Assembly (NCBI GenBank): GCA_937925565.1
Contig: CALALM010000137.1
Coordinates: forward strand, 1-15,575
Direction: 5' to 3'
DNA: 15,575 bases
Source of the DNA: an uncultured Centipeda sp.
Lineage (GTDB): Bacteria > Bacillota > Negativicutes > Selenomonadales > Selenomonadaceae
Of this stretch, positions 1 to 6,655 are shown piece by piece. A program made the position numbers and the translations under genes. The notes under the pieces are model-generated. The model was not told the origin of the DNA, did not search any database, and saw nothing but the letters and a program-made list of their open reading frames with translations. Numbering within the stretch: position 1 is the first letter of the stretch; each line of letters starts with the position of its first letter.

Positions 1-2
1 TT

Positions 3-602
3 ACCAACATTTTGATGGATGGTGCAAAGGCAAGCGAGGTTATTCAGCGTTCGCGCTATGAGGGAATTGACTTCATAGCAGCAGATATGGGACTCATCGA
101 AGCCAATTATGCGGTCATTGCTGATCAGGAAACGCGGCAGGATGTCATCTTGAAAAACGCGTTGGAAGAGGTCGCGGAAAGTTATGATCTCTGTATCATC
201 GACAATCCGCCGGACGTGAATATGAGCGTATTCAACGTACTTACGGTGACGGATGATGTCGTCGTTGTAACCTTACTTGAAACGGACAGTGTGGAGGGAA
301 TCTACAAGATGGCGCAGCAAGTCGAGGATGTGCGGCAGTTCAATCCGCGCCTTGCGATCAGGGGAGTTTTGGTCAATCAATATATTGCATTTCCTGATGT
401 GTCCGTCATCTATAGGGGAGTGCAGGAAGCCGGATTCCCGATTTTCCGCACGCGAATTTCCTATGCGACACGCCTTGCAAAGTACCATCTGATGACGGCA
501 AGTCAGGGACAGAAGAGTATTTTCGAGGTCTGTCCGAGCTGTCGCATCGCACGCGACCTGATGGAGTTTGCGGAGGAACTTCTGGATGGAGGTGCGGCAT
601 GA
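3..602 (+). CDS. parA: ParA-type partition ATPase, 5' end outside window
   Basis: This is the C-terminal part of a ParA/Soj (MinD-like, deviant Walker) ATPase, which moves element copies apart at cell division together with ParB. The frame is open back to the window edge and begins T-N-I-L-M-D-G, which matches the interior of ParA after the nucleotide-binding part. The apparent TTG/ATG starts at 12-17 are therefore probably internal. The visible motif is the Walker B-like CIIDNPPD (Asp codon near 201), followed by the alternating hydrophobic strand VVVVTLLETDS. The N-terminal deviant Walker A (KGGxGKT) must lie upstream of the window. The stop overlaps the parB start (ATGA at 599-602), so the two are translationally coupled. 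The family call is firm. Whether it serves a plasmid or an integrative element cannot be told. Confidence 0.9.
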   Translation, partial: TNILMDGAKASEVIQRSRYEGIDFIAADMGLIEANYAVIADQETRQDVILKNALEEVAESYDLCIIDNPPDVNMSVFNVLTVTDDVVVVTLLETDSVEGIYKMAQQVEDVRQFNPRLAIRGVLVNQYIAFPDVSVIYRGVQEAGFPIFRTRISYATRLAKYHLMTASQGQKSIFEVCPSCRIARDLMEFAEELLDGGAA

Positions 603-1918
603 AAAAGCATAAAGGAAATCTTGTCGCTTATTTGAACCCTGCGACACGTCAGGCAGCCGTCACACTTGAGACGGGCTATACAGTCAAACAGATTGACGTG
701 ACAAAGATCATCCCGAATGAAAAGAACTTTTATTCCATCACAGGAATTGAGGAGCTGGCAAACTCTCTTTCCGTGTCGGATCGGCAGCTGCCGCCGCTCG
801 ATGTCGTAGACAATGGCGATGGGACATACCGACTCATTTCCGGTGAACGCCGTCTTTCGGCAACACTTTTTCGGATGGAGCGGGGCGAGATGGAGCGTGC
901 CGAACTTCCGTGTCATATACTCCCTGCATTTCAGCAGGAGGGAGCACTCACGGCGGAGCAGATGGAGACACTTTCCATCATCCTCGCCAACAACTACCGT
1001 CAGAAAAGCACGCTCGACCGCTTGCGTGAGGTACAGGAATTGGAGCCGATTGCGCGGGCGATCTATCAGGAGGAGAAGGAGAAAGGTGTGCTTTCAGACG
1101 GCAACGGCAAGAATACACCGTTTCGCACCTTCTTCGCCGAGCAGATTCTGGCAATCTCCCCCGCTGCCTTACAGCGGCTTAAAACATTGGAAAATCTATC
1201 GGATGAAGCTGTGGCAGCCTTTGAAGAAGGAATCATCAGCAAGAGCGCAGCGACGGAACTCGCGGCACTTTCAAAAGAGGAACAGGACGCATTTGTTTCC
1301 TCGATTCGCACAGGAGAATGTGCGGGGACGCGTGCCGATCTGGAGGCACATCTGCATGCCTCTCATCTTACGCCGGAGGCAGAGACGTGGGGAGGCTGTT
1401 CTGATGAAGAAGCAATGCCGCAAGCGACATTTTCTGACACGACGGATGAACCCACCCAAGAGGATGAGGCTTTTGCAGATGCGGAGGAAGCTCCCGATCA
1501 AGTGCGGCACCAAGAAGGGTGCACGGCGTATGAGGTCACTTCCTCTGTAATATCCTCCTATACAGAAGATGATACGCGCGATGAGATCGCCTCAATCAAA
1601 GAGGACGAGAGCATTTCAGATGTTTATGACGAGACACGGGGGAAGCTCCTTGAAACACTTCTTGAAGAGGAGGCGGGGCAGGAGCGGCTGATTACAGATA
1701 ATTTGTCCTCGTCTGAGGCGAATGCCGATTTTTCGCCTACCGTAGAAGATGTTACTCCAAACGAGCCGATTACCGCACGGGCAGCAGTAGATATTCTTCG
1801 TGAACTCCTGCAATCCATGAAAGCGAGCGGGCGGACGCAGGAGGCGGCAGCCATTGATTTTGCTCTCGATACGATGAAGTTCCGTTATGTGTGGATCAGC
1901 GATCCTGTGGAGATGTGA
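599..1918 (+). CDS. parB: ParB/Spo0J-family partition protein with long acidic C-terminal tail
   Basis: This is the DNA-binding partner of the upstream ParA and would bind a parS-like centromere. Residues of about 28-115 form the ParB N-terminal (ParB/Srx) domain, with the conserved GERR box at residues 82-85, which in this family contacts CTP. Residues of about 118-235 are helical, with stretches such as LANNYRQKSTLDR and ISKSAATELAALSKEE that fit the KorB/ParB helix-turn-helix. From about residue 250 to 390 the chain is very rich in Asp and Glu and looks disordered. The last 45 residues form a predicted helix that may be the dimerisation part. At 439 aa it is longer than typical Spo0J because of the acidic tail. 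The ATGA overlap with parA fixes the start. Confidence 0.9.
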   Translation: MKKHKGNLVAYLNPATRQAAVTLETGYTVKQIDVTKIIPNEKNFYSITGIEELANSLSVSDRQLPPLDVVDNGDGTYRLISGERRLSATLFRMERGEMERAELPCHILPAFQQEGALTAEQMETLSIILANNYRQKSTLDRLREVQELEPIARAIYQEEKEKGVLSDGNGKNTPFRTFFAEQILAISPAALQRLKTLENLSDEAVAAFEEGIISKSAATELAALSKEEQDAFVSSIRTGECAGTRADLEAHLHASHLTPEAETWGGCSDEEAMPQATFSDTTDEPTQEDEAFADAEEAPDQVRHQEGCTAYEVTSSVISSYTEDDTRDEIASIKEDESISDVYDETRGKLLETLLEEEAGQERLITDNLSSSEANADFSPTVEDVTPNEPITARAAVDILRELLQSMKASGRTQEAAAIDFALDTMKFRYVWISDPVEM

Positions 1919-2067
1919 TGCGATGGAAAGAACAGGGCTATCGTTTTGGTTTTATTCCACTAAATTACGGAGGAGCGTGCAGATATGGGAGTAAAACGCC
2001 GTATTACAAAGACATTGGCATACACGTTGAAGTGTCTAAGCCAAAATTGTCTATTAGTGGTAGATGA
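1918..2067 (+). CDS. possible 49-aa ORF coupled to parB stop (uncertain)
   Basis: An ATG shares its A with the TGA stop of parB and opens a 49-codon frame starting MRWKEQGYRFGFIPLNYGG and ending at a TGA at 2065-2067. The stop/start overlap is the kind used elsewhere in this operon, and the composition looks protein-like. Against it, the second half overlaps in another frame the start of the gene at 1985, which has its own good GGAGG site. I do not recognise the peptide. It may be a small real gene, a remnant, or chance. Confidence 0.25.
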   Translation: MRWKEQGYRFGFIPLNYGGACRYGSKTPYYKDIGIHVEVSKPKLSISGR

Positions 2068-2452
2068 TGGTGACGGCTCTTTTCTTGTCACAAAAGGCAC
2101 TCGACCTATGGGGTTTGTTACAAATCTTGAAGGAAGATTCGTGTTTATTGCTGGATCAATTACACAGTCGCAAAAGAGGGATTTCTTGGATATAAAAAAC
2201 TATCTCAGAGCAGAAGGAGCATATATCTTAGACCCTCTTACAACTCACGATTCGCGCTATTCCGCATTATCATATAAGAGTTATATGGTTCTTGCTCTGG
2301 CGTTGATACAGTGTGCGGATTTGGTTTATGTCGTTGAGGAATTGAAAGATGAAAAAGAAGTAAAGGAAGAACTTGATTTTGCAGAGTTCATAAAAAAGGA
2401 TATTTGGTCAGGCTTTGCTCCAACCAATAGGAGGATACACCATGAACCTTGA
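1985..2452 (+). CDS. DUF4406-like (nucleoside 2-deoxyribosyltransferase fold) protein, divergent AT-rich paralog
   Basis: From about residue 48 on, this 155-aa protein aligns by eye with the next gene. LEGRFVFIAGSIT matches LEGKIVFISGAIT, CADLVYVVEE matches EADAIYVLQN, and VKEELDFAEFIKKDI matches VREELALAAQLGKEI. The fold is that of DUF4406 proteins, relatives of nucleoside 2-deoxyribosyltransferases that are common in phages and mobile elements. The Glu of the EEL helix is kept, but the Ser-Lys-Gly stretch before it in the paralog is replaced by D-E-K-E, so activity may differ. The first 47 residues have no counterpart in the paralog. The start is set by GGAGGA 8-14 bases upstream; a shorter start at 2109 lacks a good site. 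The region is AT-rich: the lines at 2281 and 2341 have 26 and 17 G/C out of 60. It overlaps the next gene by 11 bases. Confidence 0.75.
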   Translation: MGVKRRITKTLAYTLKCLSQNCLLVVDDGDGSFLVTKGTRPMGFVTNLEGRFVFIAGSITQSQKRDFLDIKNYLRAEGAYILDPLTTHDSRYSALSYKSYMVLALALIQCADLVYVVEELKDEKEVKEELDFAEFIKKDIWSGFAPTNRRIHHEP

Positions 2453-2756
2453 AGGGAAAATCGTATTCATCTCCGGTGCGATTACTGGTGTTGATGGATA
2501 TAGGAAAATTTTTGCTGCTGCGGAACAATGGCTGCTTGAGCAGGATTGCACGGTACTCAATCCTGCCGTGCTGCCGCCGAGCGGTCTGGAATGGGATGCG
2601 TACCTTCGTATCACAATGGCGATGGTACGCGAAGCGGATGCCATCTATGTACTCCAAAACTGGGAGCACAGCAAAGGCGTTCGCGAGGAGCTTGCTCTCG
2701 CAGCACAGCTTGGCAAGGAAATCATATACGAGCCACGAGAGGCGGTCATTGTATGA
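2442..2756 (+). CDS. DUF4406 protein, nucleoside 2-deoxyribosyltransferase-like
   Basis: This 104-aa protein covers a whole DUF4406 domain. It opens with a beta strand and Gly turn (IVFISGAITG, residues 6-15). A central D-A-Y-L...M-V-R-E-A-D-A-I-Y-V-L stretch follows, and then HSKGVREELALAAQLGKEI, which corresponds to the S-G-x-x-x-E active-site helix and the G-K turn of nucleoside deoxyribosyltransferases. The family may act on nucleosides, nucleotides or modified bases, but the substrate is not known. An in-frame ATG at 2415 exists, but the AGGAGG at about 2429-2434 supports the start at 2442. Base composition is near that of the rest of the element (34 of 60 G/C in the line at 2581), unlike its upstream paralog. 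Its stop overlaps the next gene's ATG (ATGA at 2753-2756). Confidence 0.85.
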   Translation: MNLEGKIVFISGAITGVDGYRKIFAAAEQWLLEQDCTVLNPAVLPPSGLEWDAYLRITMAMVREADAIYVLQNWEHSKGVREELALAAQLGKEIIYEPREAVIV

Positions 2757-3031
2757 GAAAATTTATGATCACAGAAAAGGCAAATATGGGAAATGCTCGC
2801 GTGCTTTATCCGTATTATCGTATTGGTTTTGGGGCAAGAGACACTGCCATAAGACAACTTCTCGAAAGTTCTTTTTGGAAGACGCTTTGTCCTGAAGATG
2901 AAGAGTTGGCAGAAGAACATTACACTGAAGAGGCGGCAGAAGAATTCTTTGTAACCTATCAAGTCTTATTTGACCATGATGGAAAAAATGTTCTTGCTCC
3001 TCAATGGCTTGTAGATGCGATGAACGAGTAG
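2753..3031 (+). CDS. small hypothetical protein, 92 aa
   Basis: This is a 92-aa acidic soluble protein starting MRKFMITEK and ending in QWLVDAMNE. There is no signal peptide, membrane segment or recognisable catalytic motif. The centre is rich in Glu (EDEELAEEHYTEEAAEEF) and likely helical. The start overlaps the stop of the DUF4406 gene by ATGA, so it is probably translated by coupling. I do not recognise the family. Its place among small accessory genes suggests an auxiliary function, but nothing in the sequence says which. Confidence 0.7.
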   Translation: MRKFMITEKANMGNARVLYPYYRIGFGARDTAIRQLLESSFWKTLCPEDEELAEEHYTEEAAEEFFVTYQVLFDHDGKNVLAPQWLVDAMNE

Positions 3032-3050
3032 CTGTTATTTTACGCATTGA

Positions 3051-3170
3051 ATGAGGACGTATGAAAAAGCATACGAGGCAGCATTTCAACGTATGCTTGA
3101 TAAGAGACGTGCAGATGGTTTTCCTTCACAATGGGAGACCGGTGCGGATGTTATGAAAGGACAGTCATGA
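3051..3170 (+). CDS. small hypothetical protein, 39 aa
   Basis: This short gene encodes a 39-residue protein beginning MRTYEKAYEAAFQRML and ending WETGADVMKGQS. Its stop (TGA 3168-3170) overlaps the ATG of the M23 peptidase gene at 3167, matching the ATGA couplings elsewhere in this operon. The first half is an amphipathic helix. The W-x-T-G-x-D-V ending resembles short orphan proteins common in Firmicutes phages and mobile elements, where W-x-T-G-E-D-V often precedes a final helix. No strong ribosome binding site is seen, so the start is less sure. The function is unknown. Confidence 0.55.
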   Translation: MRTYEKAYEAAFQRMLDKRRADGFPSQWETGADVMKGQS

Positions 3171-3625
3171 ACAGAAAACTTTTCTCTGTGGGAGCAGCGC
3201 TGTTCCTGCTCCTGCTTTTCCAGTTCTGCATTCATGCAGCCGATCTTCCTGTGACCTCGGCGTTCGGTTGGCGCGTGCATCCGATTTCAGGGGAGTGGAA
3301 ATTTCACACAGGCGTTGATCTCGGCTATGCGGAGGGAACGCCAATTCCTGCGCTTTTTGATGGCATCGTGATCCAGTCCGGCGACTATGCGGACGGTTAT
3401 GGAAATCAGGTGCTTCTTTATCATCCGGTATACGACACATATACACGGTATGCTCACATGTCAGACGTGTATGTGTCCGTCAATCGGTACATAACACAGG
3501 GCACTGTGATCGGGCTTGTAGGGGCAACAGGATATGTAACCGGTGCACATCTACATCTGGAGTATATCGTTCGTGGTGCGGACGGAGATTATGTCTATGC
3601 GGATCCGCTTGTTTTGTGGCAATAG
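3167..3625 (+). CDS. secreted M23 (LytM/lysostaphin-type) peptidoglycan endopeptidase
   Basis: This 152-aa zinc metallopeptidase is likely exported to cut peptide cross-links in the cell wall. Residues 1-25 form a signal peptide, with a basic start MNRK, a Leu/Phe-rich core and a likely cut after H-A-A. The M23 domain fills the rest. FGWRVHP and FHTGVDLGYAEGTPI hold the first metal ligands His47 and Asp51 (H-x-x-x-D). YGNQVLLYH and RYAHMS are typical strands, and HLHLEY gives the H-x-H motif (His128, His130). The start at 3167 puts the signal peptide at the N terminus, has AAAGGA upstream and overlaps the preceding stop. An in-frame ATG at 3131 would add 12 non-conserved residues. Next to transfer genes, the likely role is to open the wall for the secretion apparatus. 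Confidence 0.85.
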   Translation: MNRKLFSVGAALFLLLLFQFCIHAADLPVTSAFGWRVHPISGEWKFHTGVDLGYAEGTPIPALFDGIVIQSGDYADGYGNQVLLYHPVYDTYTRYAHMSDVYVSVNRYITQGTVIGLVGATGYVTGAHLHLEYIVRGADGDYVYADPLVLWQ

Positions 3626-3640
3626 GAAAGGTGAAGAACG

Positions 3641-4762
3641 ATGGCAGCGACAAGTCTTCTGATTTCGGAATCCCCGCTCACCGTTCAGCCGAGCCTTGCC
3701 GTTCTGCTCGGGTTGAATGAGGCAATCTTTCTTCAACAAGTGCAGTATTGGATTACGCGCGAGGCGGGCTTTTGCGATCAATACGGACGCCGCTGGATTT
3801 ACAACACGGTCAAACAGTGGCGCGATCAGTTCCCATTCTGGTCAGAGAGTACGATCAAGCGGACAATACGCTCTCTTGAAGACCAGAATGCCCTCCTTTC
3901 GACAACGGTCGGTGATGCATTCAACAAGACCAAGGCATACACCATCAACATTGACCGCATTGAAGAACTCAACCAAAAAATTGTGCATGAGCAAATGCGT
4001 GCGAGTATAGAGAGTGTCCAGCGACGTGTTTCTGCTCCTCCTCCGAGGGGGGGAGTGTGGGAATATACCGAAGAACAAGCTGTTTCTGATGATGCAGAAG
4101 CACAGGACAACTCATCCGCTGACACAGAGATTGATATAGAAGGTCAAAAAGTCAATACAGGTGAACCGCTCGAAGAGGTCAAAATGACCCAACATGCAGT
4201 TCAAAATGAACCGCTCGAAGAGGTCAATCTAACACGCTCGAATAGACCAGCCGAAAACCCAATAGCGGCGCGGTTTTGCACGTCCTCCTCGCGCACGCGC
4301 GTAACAGAGACTACAACAACAGAGAACACGCATAGAATACGTGAAACAACAACAGGCGATGTCCGCAGCCTTTGCGCTGCGCTCGGTATATCAGACACAT
4401 CGACCGAAAATTTCCTGCGTCGGTACGGCGAAGAATGCGTGTATGAAAAAGCCCGACTCCTCGAGATCGCCATGCAGACGCAGAGCATTCGGAATCCGAC
4501 GGGATGGCTTCATGCTGCCCTCAAGAACGGCTATATGTTCTCTCCCAACCGACCGCAGCAGGAGGAGCAGTCTGTGCAGAGACCAAAGGTGTATGTCCCT
4601 CCTCCTTCTGTGACCGTTTCTGCTGCGTCGGAGCAGAAGTCGAAGCCTTGTATGCAGCGTGATCTGCATGAATTTTTTTCGCAACAAGCAGACCGTGAGG
4701 GATCGGCGTTTGCACAGGAATACCTGCGCAGACACGGGATAGAGGGACGGGCAAGTCCTTGA
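3641..4762 (+). CDS. DnaD-like replication initiation protein with N-terminal winged helix
   Basis: This 373-aa protein of the phage/plasmid replisome-organiser type is the best candidate initiator of the element. Residues of about 12-110 form a winged-helix domain: LAVLLGLNEAIFLQQVQYWI, then RWIYNTVKQW and the recognition part FWSESTIKRTIRSLEDQNALL. Residues of about 120-235 are low-complexity and probably flexible, with an internal repeat EPLEEVKMT / EPLEEVNLT. Residues of about 245-305 form a C-terminal helical domain ending NPTGWLHAALKNGY, like the DnaD C-terminal domains that contact DNA or helicase. The remaining tail is rich in Pro, Gln and Ser. The start is supported by AGGAAAGGTG about 10 bases upstream. 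The direct repeats inside the gene may mark an internal origin. Confidence 0.8.
   Translation: MAATSLLISESPLTVQPSLAVLLGLNEAIFLQQVQYWITREAGFCDQYGRRWIYNTVKQWRDQFPFWSESTIKRTIRSLEDQNALLSTTVGDAFNKTKAYTINIDRIEELNQKIVHEQMRASIESVQRRVSAPPPRGGVWEYTEEQAVSDDAEAQDNSSADTEIDIEGQKVNTGEPLEEVKMTQHAVQNEPLEEVNLTRSNRPAENPIAARFCTSSSRTRVTETTTTENTHRIRETTTGDVRSLCAALGISDTSTENFLRRYGEECVYEKARLLEIAMQTQSIRNPTGWLHAALKNGYMFSPNRPQQEEQSVQRPKVYVPPPSVTVSAASEQKSKPCMQRDLHEFFSQQADREGSAFAQEYLRRHGIEGRASP
4141..4243 (+). repeat. iteron-like direct repeats inside the replication gene
   Basis: A perfect 21-base direct repeat (starting TGAACCGCTCGAAG, ending AGGTCAA) occurs at 4162-4182 and again at 4207-4227, 45 bases apart. A shorter motif, A-G-(G/T)-T-C-A-A, starts at 4141, 4176, 4198 and 4221; the last three are spaced 22 and 23 bases, close to two helical turns. 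An AC-rich strand-biased stretch follows at about 4303-4352. Initiator genes that carry their own origin, as in phage lambda O, show this arrangement. That it is an origin here is an inference; the repeats could also be a simple duplication of linker codons. Confidence 0.5.
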
Positions 4763-4783
4763 CAGTGAAGGAGGGAACTGCGT

Positions 4784-5551
4784 ATGAGAAATCCGAATGT
4801 CGGGAGATACCTTGCCGCACAGGCAATCCGCAAAGCCTTCACAGAAAGCTCTTTGCCCATGCGACTTGAGGAGATTGAGGTGCTTTGCGCAAGCGAAACG
4901 CGCCCGCGTCTTCTTGCGGCATATCTGCGCTGGCAGCGAGCACTCATAGATCGAATCCTCGTTCATTCGCTCATGGACGATTTGCCGGAGATCGAGCGTG
5001 ACTTTGTGCACTATCGCTATCGCATGGGGCGCAGTATGCAGTGGATCAACATGAATATGCCTGTATCAGAGCGGAATCTCTATTTCATGAATGACCGTAT
5101 CCTGCTTCGGCTTGAGACACTGCTTTTCTACGAGCCGACGATTGCAGATGTTTTTTCGCGGGCAGTGCTCCTAAATCTTCTGCGTGTTATTGACGCGCGT
5201 CTAGCCGTATTTTCTTTGCGTGTCGATCTTCCTGCGGATGTGGGGTGGCTGGAACGGCTTGCACGGGCACGGTGCAGGTGTCATGCACTTTTACGCCTCA
5301 TAGACGCGTATCTTACTCCGAATGAAGACAGCCCCGCGCACAGAATCATCAGGCAAAAACTCCAAACACCGCATACTACACTGGATGAACTGTTGGATCG
5401 GACAGGAATACCATCTTCCGAACGGGAGAAGAATATGGCACAGGATGTATTGCGTAACTATCTGAGCCGCGCAGAAGCGTGTCTTGGCATCGAAAAAATA
5501 CCGGACACCGAAAAGTTTGCAGTTTTTTCATTCTGCAATGTGGTTCAATAG
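4784..5551 (+). CDS. hypothetical helical protein, 255 aa, with a sigma-region-4-like segment
   Basis: I do not recognise this protein. It is almost all alpha-helical, Leu- and Arg-rich, with no signal peptide or membrane span. Residues of about 65-110 read like a sigma-70 region 4 or ArpU-type helix-turn-helix: LPEIERDFVHYRYRMG, a middle helix, then a short turn P-V-S-E-R-N-L-Y followed by MNDRILLRLETLL. That would suggest DNA binding or transcription control, as for the small regulators of phage late genes. The second half (from about residue 120) is another helical bundle with no known motif. GGAGGG about 8 bases upstream sets the start. Its position between the replication gene and the transfer block would fit a regulator, but this is weakly supported. 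Confidence 0.75.
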   Translation: MRNPNVGRYLAAQAIRKAFTESSLPMRLEEIEVLCASETRPRLLAAYLRWQRALIDRILVHSLMDDLPEIERDFVHYRYRMGRSMQWINMNMPVSERNLYFMNDRILLRLETLLFYEPTIADVFSRAVLLNLLRVIDARLAVFSLRVDLPADVGWLERLARARCRCHALLRLIDAYLTPNEDSPAHRIIRQKLQTPHTTLDELLDRTGIPSSEREKNMAQDVLRNYLSRAEACLGIEKIPDTEKFAVFSFCNVVQ

Positions 5552-5587
5552 GGAGGGATGAAATATGTTCAGGGATAGGAGAATGAT

Positions 5588-6139
5588 ATGGGGAAGAAGA
5601 AAAGATTTCCGCGCCCGAGAGAACGTCCCTTCTTGTGGTGTACGGGACTATTTGCAGTTATGATGCTGACGACGGTGGCGTTCGGGTGGCGGTTTCCGGA
5701 GCAGAATATTGTCTTTTTCAACCAAACGGCAAGTGTTCCTGTAGGCTTCTATGTTCGTGTGCCGGATCGACCGCTTGCACGCGGAGACTACGTTGTCTAC
5801 GAAATGACGGAGGTCACACGCCGTTATGCCGTCGCACGCGGTTATGTGACGAAGCCGACTGAGCCATTCCTCAAGCGTGTGGGGGCGATTGCGGGTGATT
5901 CCTACAGTATCGACGCAGAAACACGCAGGTTCTTCATTGATGGGACGTATATCGGTGATGTGTTCGAGCGGGATCGGATGGAGCGTCCGCTCCCGCAGCA
6001 GGAAGGTGCATTCATCGTGTCCGAGGGAGAGTTTCTGCCGATTGGAGAGAGCACACGCAGCTTCGACGGTCGATATACAGGGACGGTTCCGACCTCACAT
6101 ATCATTGCGATTGTCGTTCCGCTTCTGACGTGGTGGTAA
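5588..6139 (+). CDS. traF: TraF-type conjugative transfer signal peptidase (family S26)
   Basis: This 183-aa membrane-anchored serine peptidase is related to RP4 TraF, which trims and cyclises the TrbC pilin. Residues 15-33 form one transmembrane helix after a basic N terminus. The catalytic Ser is most likely Ser49 in the conserved N-x-T-x-S-V-P-V-G-F-Y box. The general-base Lys is Lys96 in FLKRVGAIAGD. Further S26 features are the RGDYVVYE strand (residues 66-73) and the C-terminal SFDGRYTGTVP box. The start has AGGAG at about 5577-5581. It heads the transfer block. A pilin substrate would be expected in the element but is not visible in this window. Confidence 0.88.
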   Translation: MGKKKRFPRPRERPFLWCTGLFAVMMLTTVAFGWRFPEQNIVFFNQTASVPVGFYVRVPDRPLARGDYVVYEMTEVTRRYAVARGYVTKPTEPFLKRVGAIAGDSYSIDAETRRFFIDGTYIGDVFERDRMERPLPQQEGAFIVSEGEFLPIGESTRSFDGRYTGTVPTSHIIAIVVPLLTWW

Positions 6140-6142
6140 GCA

Positions 6143-6634
6143 ATGCGGATTCGGGCATGGCGATGTAAGGACAGTATGGCTTACCGACGGCGTATAGAGC
6201 CACTGCTGCCGGCTTTTTTCCCGATGGGCGAGGCGAATCGGCTTCGTCCCGCACTCAGACAGGCTCTGCATTACACCGGTGGACGGGAAGCGGGGGATGT
6301 TTCCATACGTCTCTATCAAGACGTAGATGAGCTTCGGATTGTGTTTTGCGGCAGTGGCACACCGCATTCAGCAGAAACTGTGCGGGAATACCTTTCGAGC
6401 ATTGCCGAACATGAGGAGCTCGGGCGGCTTCACTGGCGAAAATGTGCCGTGCGGATGGAATACTCTGCGCAGTGTATTTGCGAGATGCTTGCGGCTGCGG
6501 AATACATTGTGCTCGCCGTAGATGCCTTGAAGGTGGAGCTTGTCTTTCGCACAGATCGCTTGGCGTGTGAGCGGCAAAGTTTGCGGGACATGATCCCGTA
6601 CTTCTTTTTGGAACGTGAAGGCGTTATTTTTTGA
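6143..6634 (+). CDS. hypothetical protein between traF and virB8, 163 aa
   Basis: This is a soluble protein of 163 aa with no signal peptide or membrane segment, starting three bases after the traF stop. It has an Arg-rich N terminus, an alpha/beta-looking middle (VSIRLYQDVDELRIVFCGSG) and a C-terminal part with CEMLAAAEYIVLAVDALKVELVF. Five Cys residues are scattered, without a clear metal-binding spacing. I do not recognise the family. The tight spacing puts it in the same transcript as the secretion genes. The ribosome binding site (GGTGG) is weak, so translation may depend on traF, or the start may be slightly different. Confidence 0.65.
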   Translation: MRIRAWRCKDSMAYRRRIEPLLPAFFPMGEANRLRPALRQALHYTGGREAGDVSIRLYQDVDELRIVFCGSGTPHSAETVREYLSSIAEHEELGRLHWRKCAVRMEYSAQCICEMLAAAEYIVLAVDALKVELVFRTDRLACERQSLRDMIPYFFLEREGVIF

Positions 6635-6655
6635 AGATATGAAGGGGGTTATTGT

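Noticed and set aside
4759..4788. TTGACA followed by TATGAG on the + strand at the start of the 4784 gene
   Set aside because: The -10-like hexamer overlaps the start codon of the gene with a good ribosome binding site, so it could not drive that gene. It most likely arises by chance.
5564..5662. 32-codon frame overlapping the start of traF
   Set aside because: It has an Arg-rich random-looking composition and shares its sequence with the traF start, whose own ribosome binding site lies inside it.
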